The position numbers were made by a program, and so were the translations under genes. Positions 1 to 10,031 of a DNA stretch of 64,000 bases are shown here, in pieces (position 1 is the stretch's first letter; every line of letters begins with the position of its first letter). The stretch is from Segatella oris (GTDB taxonomy: Bacteria > Bacteroidota > Bacteroidia > Bacteroidales > Bacteroidaceae): positions 2,294,001 through 2,358,000 of the forward strand of contig NZ_LR134384.1 in the NCBI RefSeq assembly GCF_900637655.1. Reading direction: 5' to 3'. The notes beneath the pieces are model-generated. The model was not told the DNA's origin. It saw nothing but the letters and a program-made list of their open reading frames with translations, and did not search any database.

Positions 1-790
1 TTTCAGATTTGGAGGTCGTTGCCTTGTCCTTGACAGCGGAATCAGAGAGCATTGATAGTGAAAAATGGCTTTTTGATTATAAGCTTCAGGAGTACAAAGA
101 CAAAATACCTAACCTCATATCTCGCAGGCAATTCAACGACCGTAGAAAGAATACCGCAGGATTATGCGAAGACATACGAAAGAGAATCGCTGCCCAAATG
201 GACGGTGGGGAAACTCAATTCTTCGTAGATTCCAAGCCGATAGCCGTATGCAGGGTTGCCAGAGGGAAGCGTTGCAAGATGGGGCGAATGGGAGATTTCT
301 CACAAGCACCGGATTTCGGCTTCTGTGCATCTCAAAATATGTATTACTTTGGCTATAAACTCAATGCACTCTGTGGGTTAAGTGGGGTGATACCTATGAC
401 TTGTCAAAGGCCAGCGTGCATGACCTCAATTATATGAAAGATGTCAAGCTGGTCTATCATGACTGTAACATCTATGGCGACAAGGGATATATAGGGGCTG
501 ATGTTCAACTCGATCTTTTCCAAACGGCTCACATTAGATTGGAATGTCCATATAGGCTGAACCAAAAGAATTGGAAACCAAAATTAATCCCTTTTGCCAA
601 AGCCAGAAAAAGGATTGAAACTCTCTTCTCACAACTCACAGATCAATTTTTGGTTATCAGGAATTATGCGAAAATAACAAATGGTCTGTTTGCCCGAATA
701 ATCGGGAAAATTAGTGCGCTGACCATATTACAATATGTCAACTTTATTAATAACAAACCCATCGGAAGAATTAAATACGCACTAAATTAA
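1..790 (+). pseudogene. IS982-family transposase, 5' truncated by window and frameshifted
   Basis: The DDE transposase is read in two frames. The first carries the conserved SRRQFNDRR and FVDSKP motifs (first Asp) and GKRCKMGR, and runs off-frame after GLSGVI near 390. The second resumes at DLSKASVHDLNY and carries GDKGY (second Asp) and RIETLFSQ (catalytic Glu), ending NNKPIGRIKYALN. IS982 transposases are normally one continuous frame; comparison with the family pattern suggests a loss of about four bases between GVI and YDL (389-398). The same lesion is in the second copy. Without frameshifting the product is inactive. Compared with the right copy, this one keeps the family Phe in ETLFSQ. 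Confidence 0.85.
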
Positions 791-802
791 TTCCGCCAAC
801 GG
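1..802 (+). mobile_element. IS982-family insertion sequence, left copy, cut by window edge
   Basis: This is the right-hand part of an element whose complete copy lies at 25471-26490. Position 1 here corresponds to 25689 there, so about 218 bases of the left end fall outside the window. The right terminal repeat (taattccgccaacgg) ends at 802. The two copies lie in the same orientation and differ at only a few positions over 802 bases, so they diverged recently. With the right copy it brackets the whole rhamnose/SusCD locus like the arms of a composite transposon. Confidence 0.9.
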
Positions 803-1203
803 GTAAGTAATTAATAACTTAAAAACTATCCTTGAATAATCGGAGACTATTTTCGCTTTTGTGCGATAGTCTCCGATTGACTTTTAATTCATACTCCTGT
901 CTGAGAAGGCAGCCTATATCATTATTTCAAGAAACCAGACCAAGCATAGACTAAATACATCTCAAAAGCAGCAAAACGCGGGTACTTCAATGACAATTCC
1001 TCACTCTTTGATTTAAGCACTACAAAAAATGACAGAGTTGATTGGCTATACAAAAAAATACTGCATCTTTGATTCCGATAAAGAATGGGGGCTACGCCTG
1101 ATAGCCAAATACATATACCATTTCACTAACAACTAATACCTATTTAATATTTATATATAGCATCAAGAAATTATTAACTACATAAAACAAAAATAGAATC
1201 ATC
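803..1203. other. Intergenic region between IS982 and rhaA
   Basis: About 400 bases lie between the IS end and the rhaA start. A 13-bp perfect inverted repeat sits at 838-878. A 35-codon open frame at 1029-1136 (reading MTELIGYTKK..., ending YHFTNN) is open only from its ATG and has an in-frame stop just upstream. It could be a remnant of an earlier gene or chance; I do not recognise it. The last 60 bases before rhaA are very AT-rich and presumably hold its promoter, but I see no clear TAnnTTTG box. Confidence 0.5.
838..878. terminator. Perfect 13-bp stem-loop, probable terminator
   Basis: Arms aatcggagactat (838-850) and atagtctccgatt (866-878) enclose a 15-base loop and are followed by gactttt. 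The position, just beyond the IS982 right end, fits a terminator of the gene that originally lay upstream, or of transcription leaving the IS. Confidence 0.65.
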
Positions 1204-2454
1204 ATGAAAGATAATCAAATTCTCCAAGCCTATGAGATTGCAAAAGAACGCTATGCTGCCATTGGTATAGATACCGACAAAGCAATCAGCTTATTAGAAC
1301 GTATTCCTATCTCGCTCCATTGTTGGCAAGCAGACGACGTGATGGGCTTCGAACGCAATACGGCGCTCACCGGCGGAATCCAAACAACCGGGAATTATCC
1401 CGGCAGAGCAAGGAATATAGATGAGGTACGCCAAGACATAGCTTATGTTCAAACTCTTTTGGCTGGTAACCATCGCTTGAATTTACATGAAACATATGGA
1501 GATTTTGGCGGAACGTTTGTTGATCGCGACCAAGTAGAGGCAAAGCACTTCCAAAGTTGGATAGACTGGGCAAAGGAGCATAAGCTGAAATTGGATTTCA
1601 ACTCAACAAGTTTCTCTCATCCGAAGAGTGGAAACCTGACACTATCTAATCCAGATAAGGAGACTAGAGACTTTTGGATAGAACATACAAAACGTTGTCG
1701 CCATATAGCAGACTACATGGGGAAAGAGCAAAACAGCCCTTGTATAATGAATATCTGGGTACACGACGGTAGCAAAGACCTAACCGTCAACCGTAAGTAT
1801 TATCGCGATATCCTAGCTCAATCGCTCGATGACATCTTGGAGGAAATGCTTCCAAACATGAAGACTTGTGTCGAAGCAAAATTGTTTGGTATAGGACTGG
1901 AGAGCTATACGGTTGGTTCGCATGATTTTTATGCGGGCTACTGCGCTAGTCGCAAGGTAATCTACACATTGGATACAGGTCATTACGAACAAACAGAAAA
2001 TGTATCAGATATGGTTGCATCCTTGCTACTCTATGTTCCCGAACTCATGCTCCATGTGAGTAGACCGGTACGCTGGGACAGCGATCACGTTACGATTATG
2101 AATGACCAGACCTTAGACCTTTTCAAAGAAATCGTAAGAGCGGATGCACTAAACAGAGCATACGTGGGACTAGACTATTTTGATGCAAGTATCAATCGTA
2201 TCGGAGCCTACATCATAGGCACTCGCGCTACTCAGAAGTGTATTCTCCAAGCCTTGCTCGAACCGATTGCCAAATTACGCGACTATGAAAGCAAGGAACA
2301 ATATTTCCAACGTCTGGCATTACTGGAAGAGGCTAAAAGTCTTCCTTTTGGTGCTGTCTACGACTATTTCAATTATAAGAACAATGTCCCTGTAGGCGAA
2401 GATTTCATTCCGCAAATTGAAGAATACGAAAGGAAAGTTCTTTCTCAGCGTTAA
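1204..2454 (+). CDS. rhaA: L-rhamnose isomerase
   Basis: RhaA interconverts L-rhamnose and L-rhamnulose in the cytoplasm, the first step of the phosphorylating rhamnose pathway. The 416-residue protein has the usual family length and recognisable blocks: ISLHCWQADDV and TGGIQTTGNYPG near the N terminus, LHETYGDFGG, the metal-binding segments CVEAKLFGIGLESYTVG, LDTGHY and WDSDHV, and GLDYFDAS. It is followed 48 bases later by the rhamnose transporter gene, so the two probably form one transcript. Rhamnulokinase and rhamnulose-phosphate aldolase, which usually accompany it, are not in the window. This suggests they lie left of the IS982 copy, elsewhere, or were lost. Confidence 0.95.
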   Translation: MKDNQILQAYEIAKERYAAIGIDTDKAISLLERIPISLHCWQADDVMGFERNTALTGGIQTTGNYPGRARNIDEVRQDIAYVQTLLAGNHRLNLHETYGDFGGTFVDRDQVEAKHFQSWIDWAKEHKLKLDFNSTSFSHPKSGNLTLSNPDKETRDFWIEHTKRCRHIADYMGKEQNSPCIMNIWVHDGSKDLTVNRKYYRDILAQSLDDILEEMLPNMKTCVEAKLFGIGLESYTVGSHDFYAGYCASRKVIYTLDTGHYEQTENVSDMVASLLLYVPELMLHVSRPVRWDSDHVTIMNDQTLDLFKEIVRADALNRAYVGLDYFDASINRIGAYIIGTRATQKCILQALLEPIAKLRDYESKEQYFQRLALLEEAKSLPFGAVYDYFNYKNNVPVGEDFIPQIEEYERKVLSQR

Positions 2455-2502
2455 TACATGAGAAATAAACTTTGAAGCGAACCTTTTATCGTCACACTAC
2501 TT

Positions 2503-3540
2503 ATGGATATAAATATAATTATAGGACTATTCATTATAGCAATTGGCTCTTTTTGCCAATCAAGCTGTTATGTCCCCATCAATAAGATAAAAGAATGGTC
2601 ATGGGAAAGCTATTGGCTGGTTCAAGGTTTTTTTGCATGGTTGGTCTTCCCATTTTTAGGAACAATTGCCGCAATCCCCGAAGGAAACAGCATTTCCGAG
2701 CTCCTATTGCAAACCGACACATTCCATCTCTTGATGACAATCCTTTTCGGAGTATTGTGGGGAGTGGGCGGATTAACATTCGGTCTATCTATGCGCTATT
2801 TAGGAGTGGCTCTCGGACAGAGTATCTCGCTAGGTACCTGTGCTGCTTTAGGAACCATCATGGGACCTGTCATTCTCAACACCTTTTATCCAGAATTGAA
2901 TCCGATGAAACAGCTTACCGGGGCAGTCATGATTGGAGTTCTTGTCACGCTCATCGGCATAGCCATTATTGGTATTGCAGGAGCTATGCGAGCAGCAACC
3001 CTCGCTCCAGAGACATCGAAGGCCAACAAAAAGGGAAACAGTTTCTACAAAGGTATCATCATTGCTTTGCTATGCGGCTTTATGAGTGGTTGTTTTAATG
3101 TAGGACTAACTTTTGGTCAAAATATTCACTTTACTGCAACGCCGGCGCTATTCCACACATTACCCGCCACCTTTCTGGTAACTTTGGGCGGATTCTTCAC
3201 CAACGCAGTCTATTGTCTGTACCAAAACAATAAAAACCATACGTGGGGAGACTATGCCAAAGGCAACACATGGGGTAATAACCTTGTATTTTACATCTTG
3301 GCCGGTGGGCTGTGGTATAGCCAGTTTTTCGGGCTCTCGCTAGGCAAGAACTTTCTTCTGTCCTCGCCGGCACTTCTCACCCTTTCTTTCTGTATTCTGA
3401 TGGCACAGAATGTCGTCTTTTCGAATATATGGGGAATCATCTTACAAGAGTGGAAGGGATGCTCGAAGAAAGTTATTGCAATCCTCATACTCGGCGTTAT
3501 TATACTAATGATAAGTCCTTTTATTCCACAACTAATATGA
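2503..3540 (+). CDS. rhaT: L-rhamnose/proton symporter RhaT
   Basis: A 345-residue inner-membrane protein of about ten hydrophobic segments. RhaT imports L-rhamnose with a proton. Family features visible are the N-terminal GLFIIAIGSFCQSSCYVPINKIKEWSWESYWLVQ-type start with its conserved charged and tryptophan residues, the GVLWGVGGLTFGLSMRYLG block, the GTCAALGTIMGP block, and a C-terminal NVVFSNIWGIILQEWKG motif. It follows rhaA directly. Its presence argues that the PUL delivers free rhamnose to the periplasm, released by the GH78 and GH106 enzymes encoded downstream. Confidence 0.94.
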   Translation: MDINIIIGLFIIAIGSFCQSSCYVPINKIKEWSWESYWLVQGFFAWLVFPFLGTIAAIPEGNSISELLLQTDTFHLLMTILFGVLWGVGGLTFGLSMRYLGVALGQSISLGTCAALGTIMGPVILNTFYPELNPMKQLTGAVMIGVLVTLIGIAIIGIAGAMRAATLAPETSKANKKGNSFYKGIIIALLCGFMSGCFNVGLTFGQNIHFTATPALFHTLPATFLVTLGGFFTNAVYCLYQNNKNHTWGDYAKGNTWGNNLVFYILAGGLWYSQFFGLSLGKNFLLSSPALLTLSFCILMAQNVVFSNIWGIILQEWKGCSKKVIAILILGVIILMISPFIPQLI

Positions 3541-3795
3541 AAAAAATCTTAATTGACTTTAGTCCGTAGAAGCACTATAAAGGCTACTATAATGGAAAAT
3601 TAAATACAGAAACATTAAGAATAAGCAGAATTTATAGGCCATAAATCAAAAAGAACATGTTTGCTTATTATGATTTAGCCTATTTTTGTAGTACGAACAT
3701 TAATATTTTTAGCTAAACCATCAAGGGAAGACAATCATTTAAAAATTAGTTTTTTAACTTTTGACCGTGAATTTACTTTAAAAATAGCATGAAAG
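3541..3795. other. Intergenic region upstream of susC
   Basis: Gene-free stretch of 255 bases between rhaT and the SusC gene. It holds the best promoter candidate for the SusCD operon (3660-3688), leaving an untranslated leader of roughly 100 bases. I see no convincing terminator after rhaT. Confidence 0.5.
3660..3688 (+). promoter_or_regulatory. Bacteroidales promoter for the susCD operon
   Basis: A -33 element TTTG (3660-3663) and a -7 element TATTTTTG (3681-3688, consensus TAnnTTTG) are separated by 17 bases. This is the spacing expected of the Bacteroidales primary sigma factor. The start of transcription would fall near 3694. Confidence 0.65.
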
Positions 3796-6700
3796 ATGAA
3801 AACCAAAATTCATTATTTTACTGGTGGACTTTCTGATTCTTATTGGAGCCGACCATCCTTTAGACTCTCAGGACTCATTTTATTATTGGGTTCGAGTTTG
3901 TTGGTGCCTATAACAGCAGGTGCTACAAAGAGCAGTATGCCAATGGCAGTAGAACAACAGACGAAGAAGATTACAGGTACCGTTACCGACAACAGCGGAG
4001 AGCCAATCATTGGTGCCACTGTTGCAGTCAAAGGTACCAAGAATGCCGCTGTAACTGACGTTGATGGACATTTTACTCTTTCCGGAGTAACTAACAATGC
4101 AGTACTTCGTATTTCCTATATCGGATATAGCGACCAAGAGATTGGCATCGGCAAACAAAGTACTATAAGCATTGTGCTATCGCAAGACACCAAGGCACTG
4201 GACGAAGTAGTGGTAGTAGCTTATGGTGCACAAAAGAAGACGACGCTTACAGGTGCTGTTGCCGCTATCGGAACACGAGAATTGAAGCAGAGCCCCGCTG
4301 CCAATCTAGCCGTGACGCTAACCGGTCGTCTTCCGGGTTTGATTGCCATCCAACGTAGCGGTGAGCCCGGTCGCGATGTAACCAATCTTTACATGCGTGG
4401 TCGCGGAACCATCAATGGGCAAAACCCTCTGATTTTGGTCGATGGTGTGGAGCGTGATATTACCTCGCTCGACCCCAATGAAGTAGACAATGTATCTATC
4501 TTGAAAGATGCTTCTTCTACAGCTCTCTTCGGTGTGCGTGGTGCTAACGGCGTTATCCTCGTCACCACCAAACGCGGTACGAGCGAAATTCCCGACATTA
4601 GTCTTACCGCAGAAACAGGTTGGCAGACGTTCACCCGTTGGCCGTCGCAAATAGACTCTTACGACTGGGCACTTCTGAAGAATCAGGCTTGGCACAATGA
4701 CCATCCTAATCCCGGAGTGACCGACGCACCTCCCTATTCCGCCTATGCATTGGAACGTTATCGTCTTGGTGACCAGCCGAACATTTATAGTAATCATCAC
4801 TGGGTAGACGAATTAACTAACAAGTGGGTGCCTCAGACACGCTACAATCTCACGCTGAATGGTAAAGGGGCTAATGTCAATTACTTTGTAAACGTGGGAT
4901 ACCTGCATCAGGGTGGTCAATTTAAACTTGACAAATCAGAGAAGCCCAGCTATGATGCTAAAAAGTTTATGGACCGATACAACTTCCGTGCAAATATCGA
5001 CGTAGCTCTCAATGCCCGCAAGACATTGAAAGCATTCCTGAATGCAGCTGGTACGTTTGAAACGGTCAACGGTCCTAACGAGGAAACACTGACTCTTTTG
5101 ACAAACCTGTTGGGTAAGTGGCCTAACATTCAAGCAGGACCTACCACGCCCGATGGCGAGGTGCTTCTCGGAGGTAGCTCTTATCAGTACAGTCCATGGG
5201 CACAAATTAACCGTTCCGGTTACAGAAAAGAGACACGCAGTTCTGTAAATGCTACTTTCGGTATGTCTTACGACCTTGGTTTCCTCTTGAAAGGACTATC
5301 TACCAAGCTTACAGCTTCGTACGACACCCAGTCTATCAATTATCTCGTTGGTAAGAAAGGATACCAGTACTGGGAGTCTGTGGTTGATCCGAACCGAAAA
5401 AATCCTGACGGTAGCGATTACATAGAATATCACCGTATTCGTACCGACTTCGACAACACCCCTCTTTCTACCAGCAAGTCGGCTACATTTGCTTCTTTCT
5501 ATGACTTACAATGGCAGATTAACTTCAATCGAACTTTCAACGAGAAGCATACTGTAACAGCTTTGTTACTGGCTCAGAAACAGTCACAAATTAAGGCTTC
5601 GGATGTATTACCATTCAATGTGCAAGGTTTGGCAACACGTTTAACCTATGCTTACGACGACAAGTATATAGCAGAGTTCAATGCCGGCTACAATGGTTCG
5701 GAACAGTTTGCGCCGAAAAACAGATATGGCTTCTTTCCATCTGCTTCTGCTGCATGGAACATTTCGCGTGAGAAGTTCTTCGAAAAGTGGACTAATGTGG
5801 TTGACAAGATGAAGCTACGCGTATCTTATGGTCTTGTTGGTAATGACAAAATTGGCAATACGCGATTCCTCTATCTCGACAATGTAACAAGAAGTTATGG
5901 TGGCTATTCACCCTCTTTGTCAAACAACAATACTATTCAAGAGCTGTTCTTTGGTAACCCGAACCTAAAATGGGAGACCGCAAAAAAACTGAACGTAGGT
6001 TTCGAACTGGGTCTCTGGAAGTACTTCAACCTCTCGTTCGATATATTCTCAGAGCGTCGTGACAATATTCTGATTACAAAGAACTCCACTCCATCAATTA
6101 TTGGTGTGGCACAGTCTACAATTGCTCCTTTCAACCTCGGGCGCGTAAAGAATCGTGGCTATGAATTGGAAATGTCATTTAATAAACCCATCACCAAAGA
6201 TTTGCTCATAATGGCCAAAGCAAACCTCAACTACAACGACAACGAGGTGGTATATATGGATGAGCTGAAATTTGATGAAACTTATGCATATCCTTACCAT
6301 CAGACAGGTTATAGCATTGGCCAACAATGGGGTATGATAGCAGAAGGCTTCTTCAAAGACCAAGACGAGATCAACGCTTACGCAAAGTACGAAGGCCAAC
6401 AACCACGCCCCGGCGACTTGAAGTATAAGGATGTCAATGGTGATAATATTATCAACCAAAAAGACTTGTCTCCTATCGGATATTCGGATGTACCTAAATA
6501 CACTGCAGGTCTAGCACTTAGCATAACCTATAAGAACTTTGATATTTCGGCACTGTTCCAAGGTGCATTTAATGTATCGGGTGCAGTGGGGTCACCCGGC
6601 CCTTACGAATGGTACGACTTCCGTGAATTCCACAAGAAAGCATGGACTGCAGAGCGCGCAGCTGCAGGCGAGGAGATTCTTTTCCCAGCCTTGGCTTTGG

Positions 6701-6966
6701 CACAGTCGCCCAGTGAAATATACAACAGCACCTTCTTTAATATGGATCGTTCGTACATCCGTCTGAAAAACCTAGAAATAGGATATACCTTGCCTAAGAA
6801 TTGGTCAAGAGCCATTAATGCCAAGGTGGTTCGCTTATATGTCAATGGCTACAACCTAGCGACATGGGACAAGATGAAATTTAAGGATTGGGATCCTGAG
6901 GTTATGGACAATAGTACTTACCCTCTACTTAAAGTATGGAATATCGGTGTAAACGTAACCTTCTAA
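3796..6966 (+). CDS. SusC-type TonB-dependent outer-membrane glycan transporter
   Basis: SusC proteins are 22-strand barrels that take up oligosaccharides across the outer membrane with their SusD lid, powered by TonB. The 1056-residue protein has a long signal peptide (about 1-45), a carboxypeptidase-regulatory-like domain (about 58-130, beginning ITGTVTDNSGEPIIGATV), a TonB box-like DEVVVVAYG at 136-144, a plug domain with LILVDGVERD and GVRGANGVILVTTKRG, then the beta-barrel to a terminal aromatic (GVNVTF). The length and order are standard for SusC. The SusD gene begins 11 bases after its stop. The specificity is not readable from sequence; neighbours point to a rhamnose-containing glycan. 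Confidence 0.96.
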   Translation: MKTKIHYFTGGLSDSYWSRPSFRLSGLILLLGSSLLVPITAGATKSSMPMAVEQQTKKITGTVTDNSGEPIIGATVAVKGTKNAAVTDVDGHFTLSGVTNNAVLRISYIGYSDQEIGIGKQSTISIVLSQDTKALDEVVVVAYGAQKKTTLTGAVAAIGTRELKQSPAANLAVTLTGRLPGLIAIQRSGEPGRDVTNLYMRGRGTINGQNPLILVDGVERDITSLDPNEVDNVSILKDASSTALFGVRGANGVILVTTKRGTSEIPDISLTAETGWQTFTRWPSQIDSYDWALLKNQAWHNDHPNPGVTDAPPYSAYALERYRLGDQPNIYSNHHWVDELTNKWVPQTRYNLTLNGKGANVNYFVNVGYLHQGGQFKLDKSEKPSYDAKKFMDRYNFRANIDVALNARKTLKAFLNAAGTFETVNGPNEETLTLLTNLLGKWPNIQAGPTTPDGEVLLGGSSYQYSPWAQINRSGYRKETRSSVNATFGMSYDLGFLLKGLSTKLTASYDTQSINYLVGKKGYQYWESVVDPNRKNPDGSDYIEYHRIRTDFDNTPLSTSKSATFASFYDLQWQINFNRTFNEKHTVTALLLAQKQSQIKASDVLPFNVQGLATRLTYAYDDKYIAEFNAGYNGSEQFAPKNRYGFFPSASAAWNISREKFFEKWTNVVDKMKLRVSYGLVGNDKIGNTRFLYLDNVTRSYGGYSPSLSNNNTIQELFFGNPNLKWETAKKLNVGFELGLWKYFNLSFDIFSERRDNILITKNSTPSIIGVAQSTIAPFNLGRVKNRGYELEMSFNKPITKDLLIMAKANLNYNDNEVVYMDELKFDETYAYPYHQTGYSIGQQWGMIAEGFFKDQDEINAYAKYEGQQPRPGDLKYKDVNGDNIINQKDLSPIGYSDVPKYTAGLALSITYKNFDISALFQGAFNVSGAVGSPGPYEWYDFREFHKKAWTAERAAAGEEILFPALALAQSPSEIYNSTFFNMDRSYIRLKNLEIGYTLPKNWSRAINAKVVRLYVNGYNLATWDKMKFKDWDPEVMDNSTYPLLKVWNIGVNVTF

Positions 6967-6977
6967 AACTTATAATT

Positions 6978-8756
6978 ATGAAATACAAGTCATTTAAAAT
7001 ATCTTTGGCCCTTGCAAGTGGCCTACTGCTTCTGAGCGGTTGTGGAGATGCATTAGATATTACGCCGGATGGACGTATGACCCAAACCGATGTATTCAAC
7101 AATATAGATTACACCGAGTCGTACGTGAACTCAATGTATGAAGGCATCCGTAAATATGGCGTCAATTACCATTATTTTACATTCCTTGCAGCCTACGAGG
7201 ATGACGGTACAGACAGTCAGGTACCTACCGATTCATGGCAACAGTTGCAATATTGGAACCAAGGTAGCTGTACCTCTTCCACCAATCGTCCTTTTAGTCA
7301 GGGGAAAACTGGATTGCGTTATACCGATAGGGACTTCTGGGAAACAGCCTATGGGGGTATTCGAAAAACTAACATCTTTTTGGCAAATGCCAATGAGAAA
7401 AACATACCTGAAGTTGCTAAGCTAGGACGGTATCGCGCAGAGGCAAAAGTGTTGCGTGCACACTACTACTTCGACTTGATGAAGAATTACGGCGGTGTGC
7501 CACTCTTCGATACCGATATTACACTAAAACAAGACTTCACAGACGTGAAGCGTGCAACTTATCAGCAATGTACCGACTTTGTAGTAAAAGATTGCGATGA
7601 TGCTATCGCTGAGCCCAACCTGCCATTCCGTACGACAGAAGAAGGCGAACGTGGCCGTATGACAAAAGCTATAGCCCACTTCATCAAAGCTTCAGTATTG
7701 CTCTTCAATGCCAGCCCCTTATGGAATCCGGAAGGCGATCAGGCCAAATGGACTAGAGCGGCAAAAGCTTGCAAAGAGGCTGTAGACGCCCTAGAGGCAA
7801 ATGGCTACGAACTATTTCCCGACTACGAGACCTACTTTATTACCCGCCCAGACAAGGCACAGATGCCGGCTGATAAGGAGACGATTTTGGAGGCTATCGA
7901 TTCTTGGGGGTATGGTAACCAAACCTATAGAGCATTCGGTGTCATTATGTTTTTGATGAACGAGATTCCGACTTTCCCATCAGAAAAGTGCGGATTGTGC
8001 CCATCGCAGGAATTGGTAGATACATACGAGATGGCAAATGGGGAAGTTCCTATTGAAGGCTATAAAGACGAACGTCATACGCAGCCTATCATCAATCCAG
8101 CAGCAGGCTATGACGACCAAAATCCGTACGTGAACCGCGACCCGCGCTTCTATGCATCCATTTGGTACAATGGTGCACACTTCGGCGAAGTGAAAGGTGA
8201 AGACGTATATATAGAGTCATATGTAGGCGGTGCACACGGTATGGCCGGTATTAAACAACGTAGTCCGACAGGTTACTACCTGCGCAAATATGTCGATAAA
8301 ACGATGCGTGTGGCAGGTGCCAGTAAGACGCTATACCGTATCTATCGTTTTGGCGAACTTTATCTCTCATTAGCAGAGGCAGAGAATGAAGCGAATGGAC
8401 CAACAGCAATAGCATACGCTGCAGTCAACAAGGTACGCCATCGCGCAGGCATGCCTGACCTACCAACAGGTTTGAGCAAAGGGGAGTTTCGTGAGCGCAT
8501 CAGACGTGAACGCCGTGTAGAACTAGCTCTAGAAGAAAATCGATTCTACGATATACGTCGTTGGAAAATTCTTCCCGAAGTATCTAAATTTAAAACAGGT
8601 ATGCGCTGGGTGAAAGATGACGCCGGCAACCTCAAGCAAACACGCGTAGTGGCTGTAGATTGTCAACCCACAGCAGATGAGAAGTATTATCTGCTTCCTA
8701 TCCCTCTGAGCGAAATTCTTCGTATGCCGAATGTGGAACAAAATCCTAAGTGGTAA
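6978..8756 (+). CDS. SusD-type surface glycan-binding lipoprotein
   Basis: SusD proteins sit on the cell surface over the SusC barrel and bind the glycan through a TPR-like fold. The ATG at 6978 is chosen over the upstream in-frame 6936 because it begins a lipoprotein signal (LLLLSGCG, Cys22) and follows the susC stop. The 592-residue protein shows family features: an N-terminal region ending in FWETAYGGIRKTNIFL, RAEAKVLRAHYYFDLMKNYGGVPL, a C-terminal RIYRFGELYLSLAEAENEA, RRERRVELALEENRFYDIRRWK and the tail YYLLPIPLSEILRMPNVEQNPKW. The tail closely resembles the truncated SusD fragment at 33367-33453. Confidence 0.96.
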   Translation: MKYKSFKISLALASGLLLLSGCGDALDITPDGRMTQTDVFNNIDYTESYVNSMYEGIRKYGVNYHYFTFLAAYEDDGTDSQVPTDSWQQLQYWNQGSCTSSTNRPFSQGKTGLRYTDRDFWETAYGGIRKTNIFLANANEKNIPEVAKLGRYRAEAKVLRAHYYFDLMKNYGGVPLFDTDITLKQDFTDVKRATYQQCTDFVVKDCDDAIAEPNLPFRTTEEGERGRMTKAIAHFIKASVLLFNASPLWNPEGDQAKWTRAAKACKEAVDALEANGYELFPDYETYFITRPDKAQMPADKETILEAIDSWGYGNQTYRAFGVIMFLMNEIPTFPSEKCGLCPSQELVDTYEMANGEVPIEGYKDERHTQPIINPAAGYDDQNPYVNRDPRFYASIWYNGAHFGEVKGEDVYIESYVGGAHGMAGIKQRSPTGYYLRKYVDKTMRVAGASKTLYRIYRFGELYLSLAEAENEANGPTAIAYAAVNKVRHRAGMPDLPTGLSKGEFRERIRRERRVELALEENRFYDIRRWKILPEVSKFKTGMRWVKDDAGNLKQTRVVAVDCQPTADEKYYLLPIPLSEILRMPNVEQNPKW

Positions 8757-8774
8757 ATATAATAATTTCAACAA

Positions 8775-8805
8775 GTGTCTGTAGAGCCCTAAGCTCTATG
8801 GACAC
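8775..8805 (+). terminator. Stem-loop between susD and the GH5 gene
   Basis: Arms gtgtctgtagagc (8775-8787) and gctctatggacac (8793-8805) pair along 11 of 13 positions with a 5-base loop, followed by cgttgttta. It may act as a partial terminator or mRNA-end stabiliser. That would give higher SusCD than enzyme expression, as is common in PULs. Confidence 0.6.
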
Positions 8806-8828
8806 CGTTGTTTAAAAATTAATGTATT

Positions 8829-10031
8829 ATGAGAAAATTAACATTTATTTTAGGACTGGTACTATCAGTACTTACTGCATGTGGTAGTAGTGATCCGGAA
8901 GCCCCGAAACCTAAGCCTGATACTCCAAAGGAAGAGCCTAAAGGAGAGGAGGAATTACCACCTACCGTACGTGGCTTTATGGTAGGGTCACTGCAATACA
9001 CTGACAAAAATACTATTGAAGCAGCAAAGTCATGGGGAGCCAACGTGATACGTCTACAACTTAACCCTGTAAATTATGCTGCAAAACAAGGGTCTACATA
9101 CGACTTGCAGCTTAGCAGTTACATCAGCATGCTTAAGCAACGGCTCAGCGAAGCGAAAGCAGTCGGTATGAAAGTCATCCTAGACTTACATGAAGCCCCC
9201 TGCTATATTAAAGGTAAAGTACCAACAGGCGATGATGCTGCCAAAATCGACTTTTGGAAAGACCCAGCGACAAGGACTGCTTTTGTCTCATTTTGGGATC
9301 GCGTGGCTAAAGAGCTGAAGGATTCTTACTATGACGATATCGTATGGGGATACGACCTTTTTAATGAACCCAGTATAGGCTGGACACGTATTCCGCCGGA
9401 ATGGAAGAGTATCGCCACAGAATGTGTCAATGCTATCCGCAAATACGATAAGGACGTTTGGATTGTCTATGAACCCGTTATAGAAATCAATGAATTCCCC
9501 AAAGTTACTCCATTGGATGATAAGCGTGTGGTTTACAGTATTCATTTCTACAGGCCTGGTGGATTCACCCATCAAGGTGTGCTTGATGGAATTCATGGTT
9601 CTAAGGATATGACGCGAGAAGAAGCTTTAGCAAAGCTCAATATCAAATATCCCGGCTATGCTCCCGATATTTATGCTGTTCCCATCAAATACAATTATTG
9701 CGATTTAGACAGTGTGAAAAGAGCCATGAAACCGTTTGACGATTTCATAGAAAAATATAAGGTTCCGGCTCTTATCGGTGAGTTTAGTGTTATCTGTTGG
9801 GCACCTGTCGAAAGTGCTGTAGCATGGCTACAAGACGTGATCAATATCTTTGAGCAGAAACACTACTCATGGTGCTATCATGCTTTCCGTGAATGGCAAG
9901 GCTGGAGTCTTGAACAACCGGAGGGTTTAGAGGCATTTTGGTTTTCTCGCGACCCAATACCGCCAGCATCTCCAATAGAGACGAAGCGTGCTCGTGTCAT
10001 AAAGAATGCTTTACTGAAAAACAAGCAATAA
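8829..10031 (+). CDS. GH5-family glycoside hydrolase, lipoprotein
   Basis: A 400-residue lipoprotein (LTAC lipobox, Cys18) with a proline/glutamate-rich linker (about 22-46) followed by a GH5-type (beta/alpha)8 barrel. The general acid/base is in DLFNEP (Glu180) and the nucleophile in LIGEFSV (Glu318). The HFYRPGGFTHQG block holds the usual His-x-Tyr. GH5 enzymes hydrolyse beta-linked backbones such as glucans or mannans, or simpler beta-glycosides. The gene is right after susD, the usual place for a surface endo-acting enzyme that makes the first cut. The subfamily and substrate are not determinable here. Confidence 0.88.
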   Translation: MRKLTFILGLVLSVLTACGSSDPEAPKPKPDTPKEEPKGEEELPPTVRGFMVGSLQYTDKNTIEAAKSWGANVIRLQLNPVNYAAKQGSTYDLQLSSYISMLKQRLSEAKAVGMKVILDLHEAPCYIKGKVPTGDDAAKIDFWKDPATRTAFVSFWDRVAKELKDSYYDDIVWGYDLFNEPSIGWTRIPPEWKSIATECVNAIRKYDKDVWIVYEPVIEINEFPKVTPLDDKRVVYSIHFYRPGGFTHQGVLDGIHGSKDMTREEALAKLNIKYPGYAPDIYAVPIKYNYCDLDSVKRAMKPFDDFIEKYKVPALIGEFSVICWAPVESAVAWLQDVINIFEQKHYSWCYHAFREWQGWSLEQPEGLEAFWFSRDPIPPASPIETKRARVIKNALLKNKQ

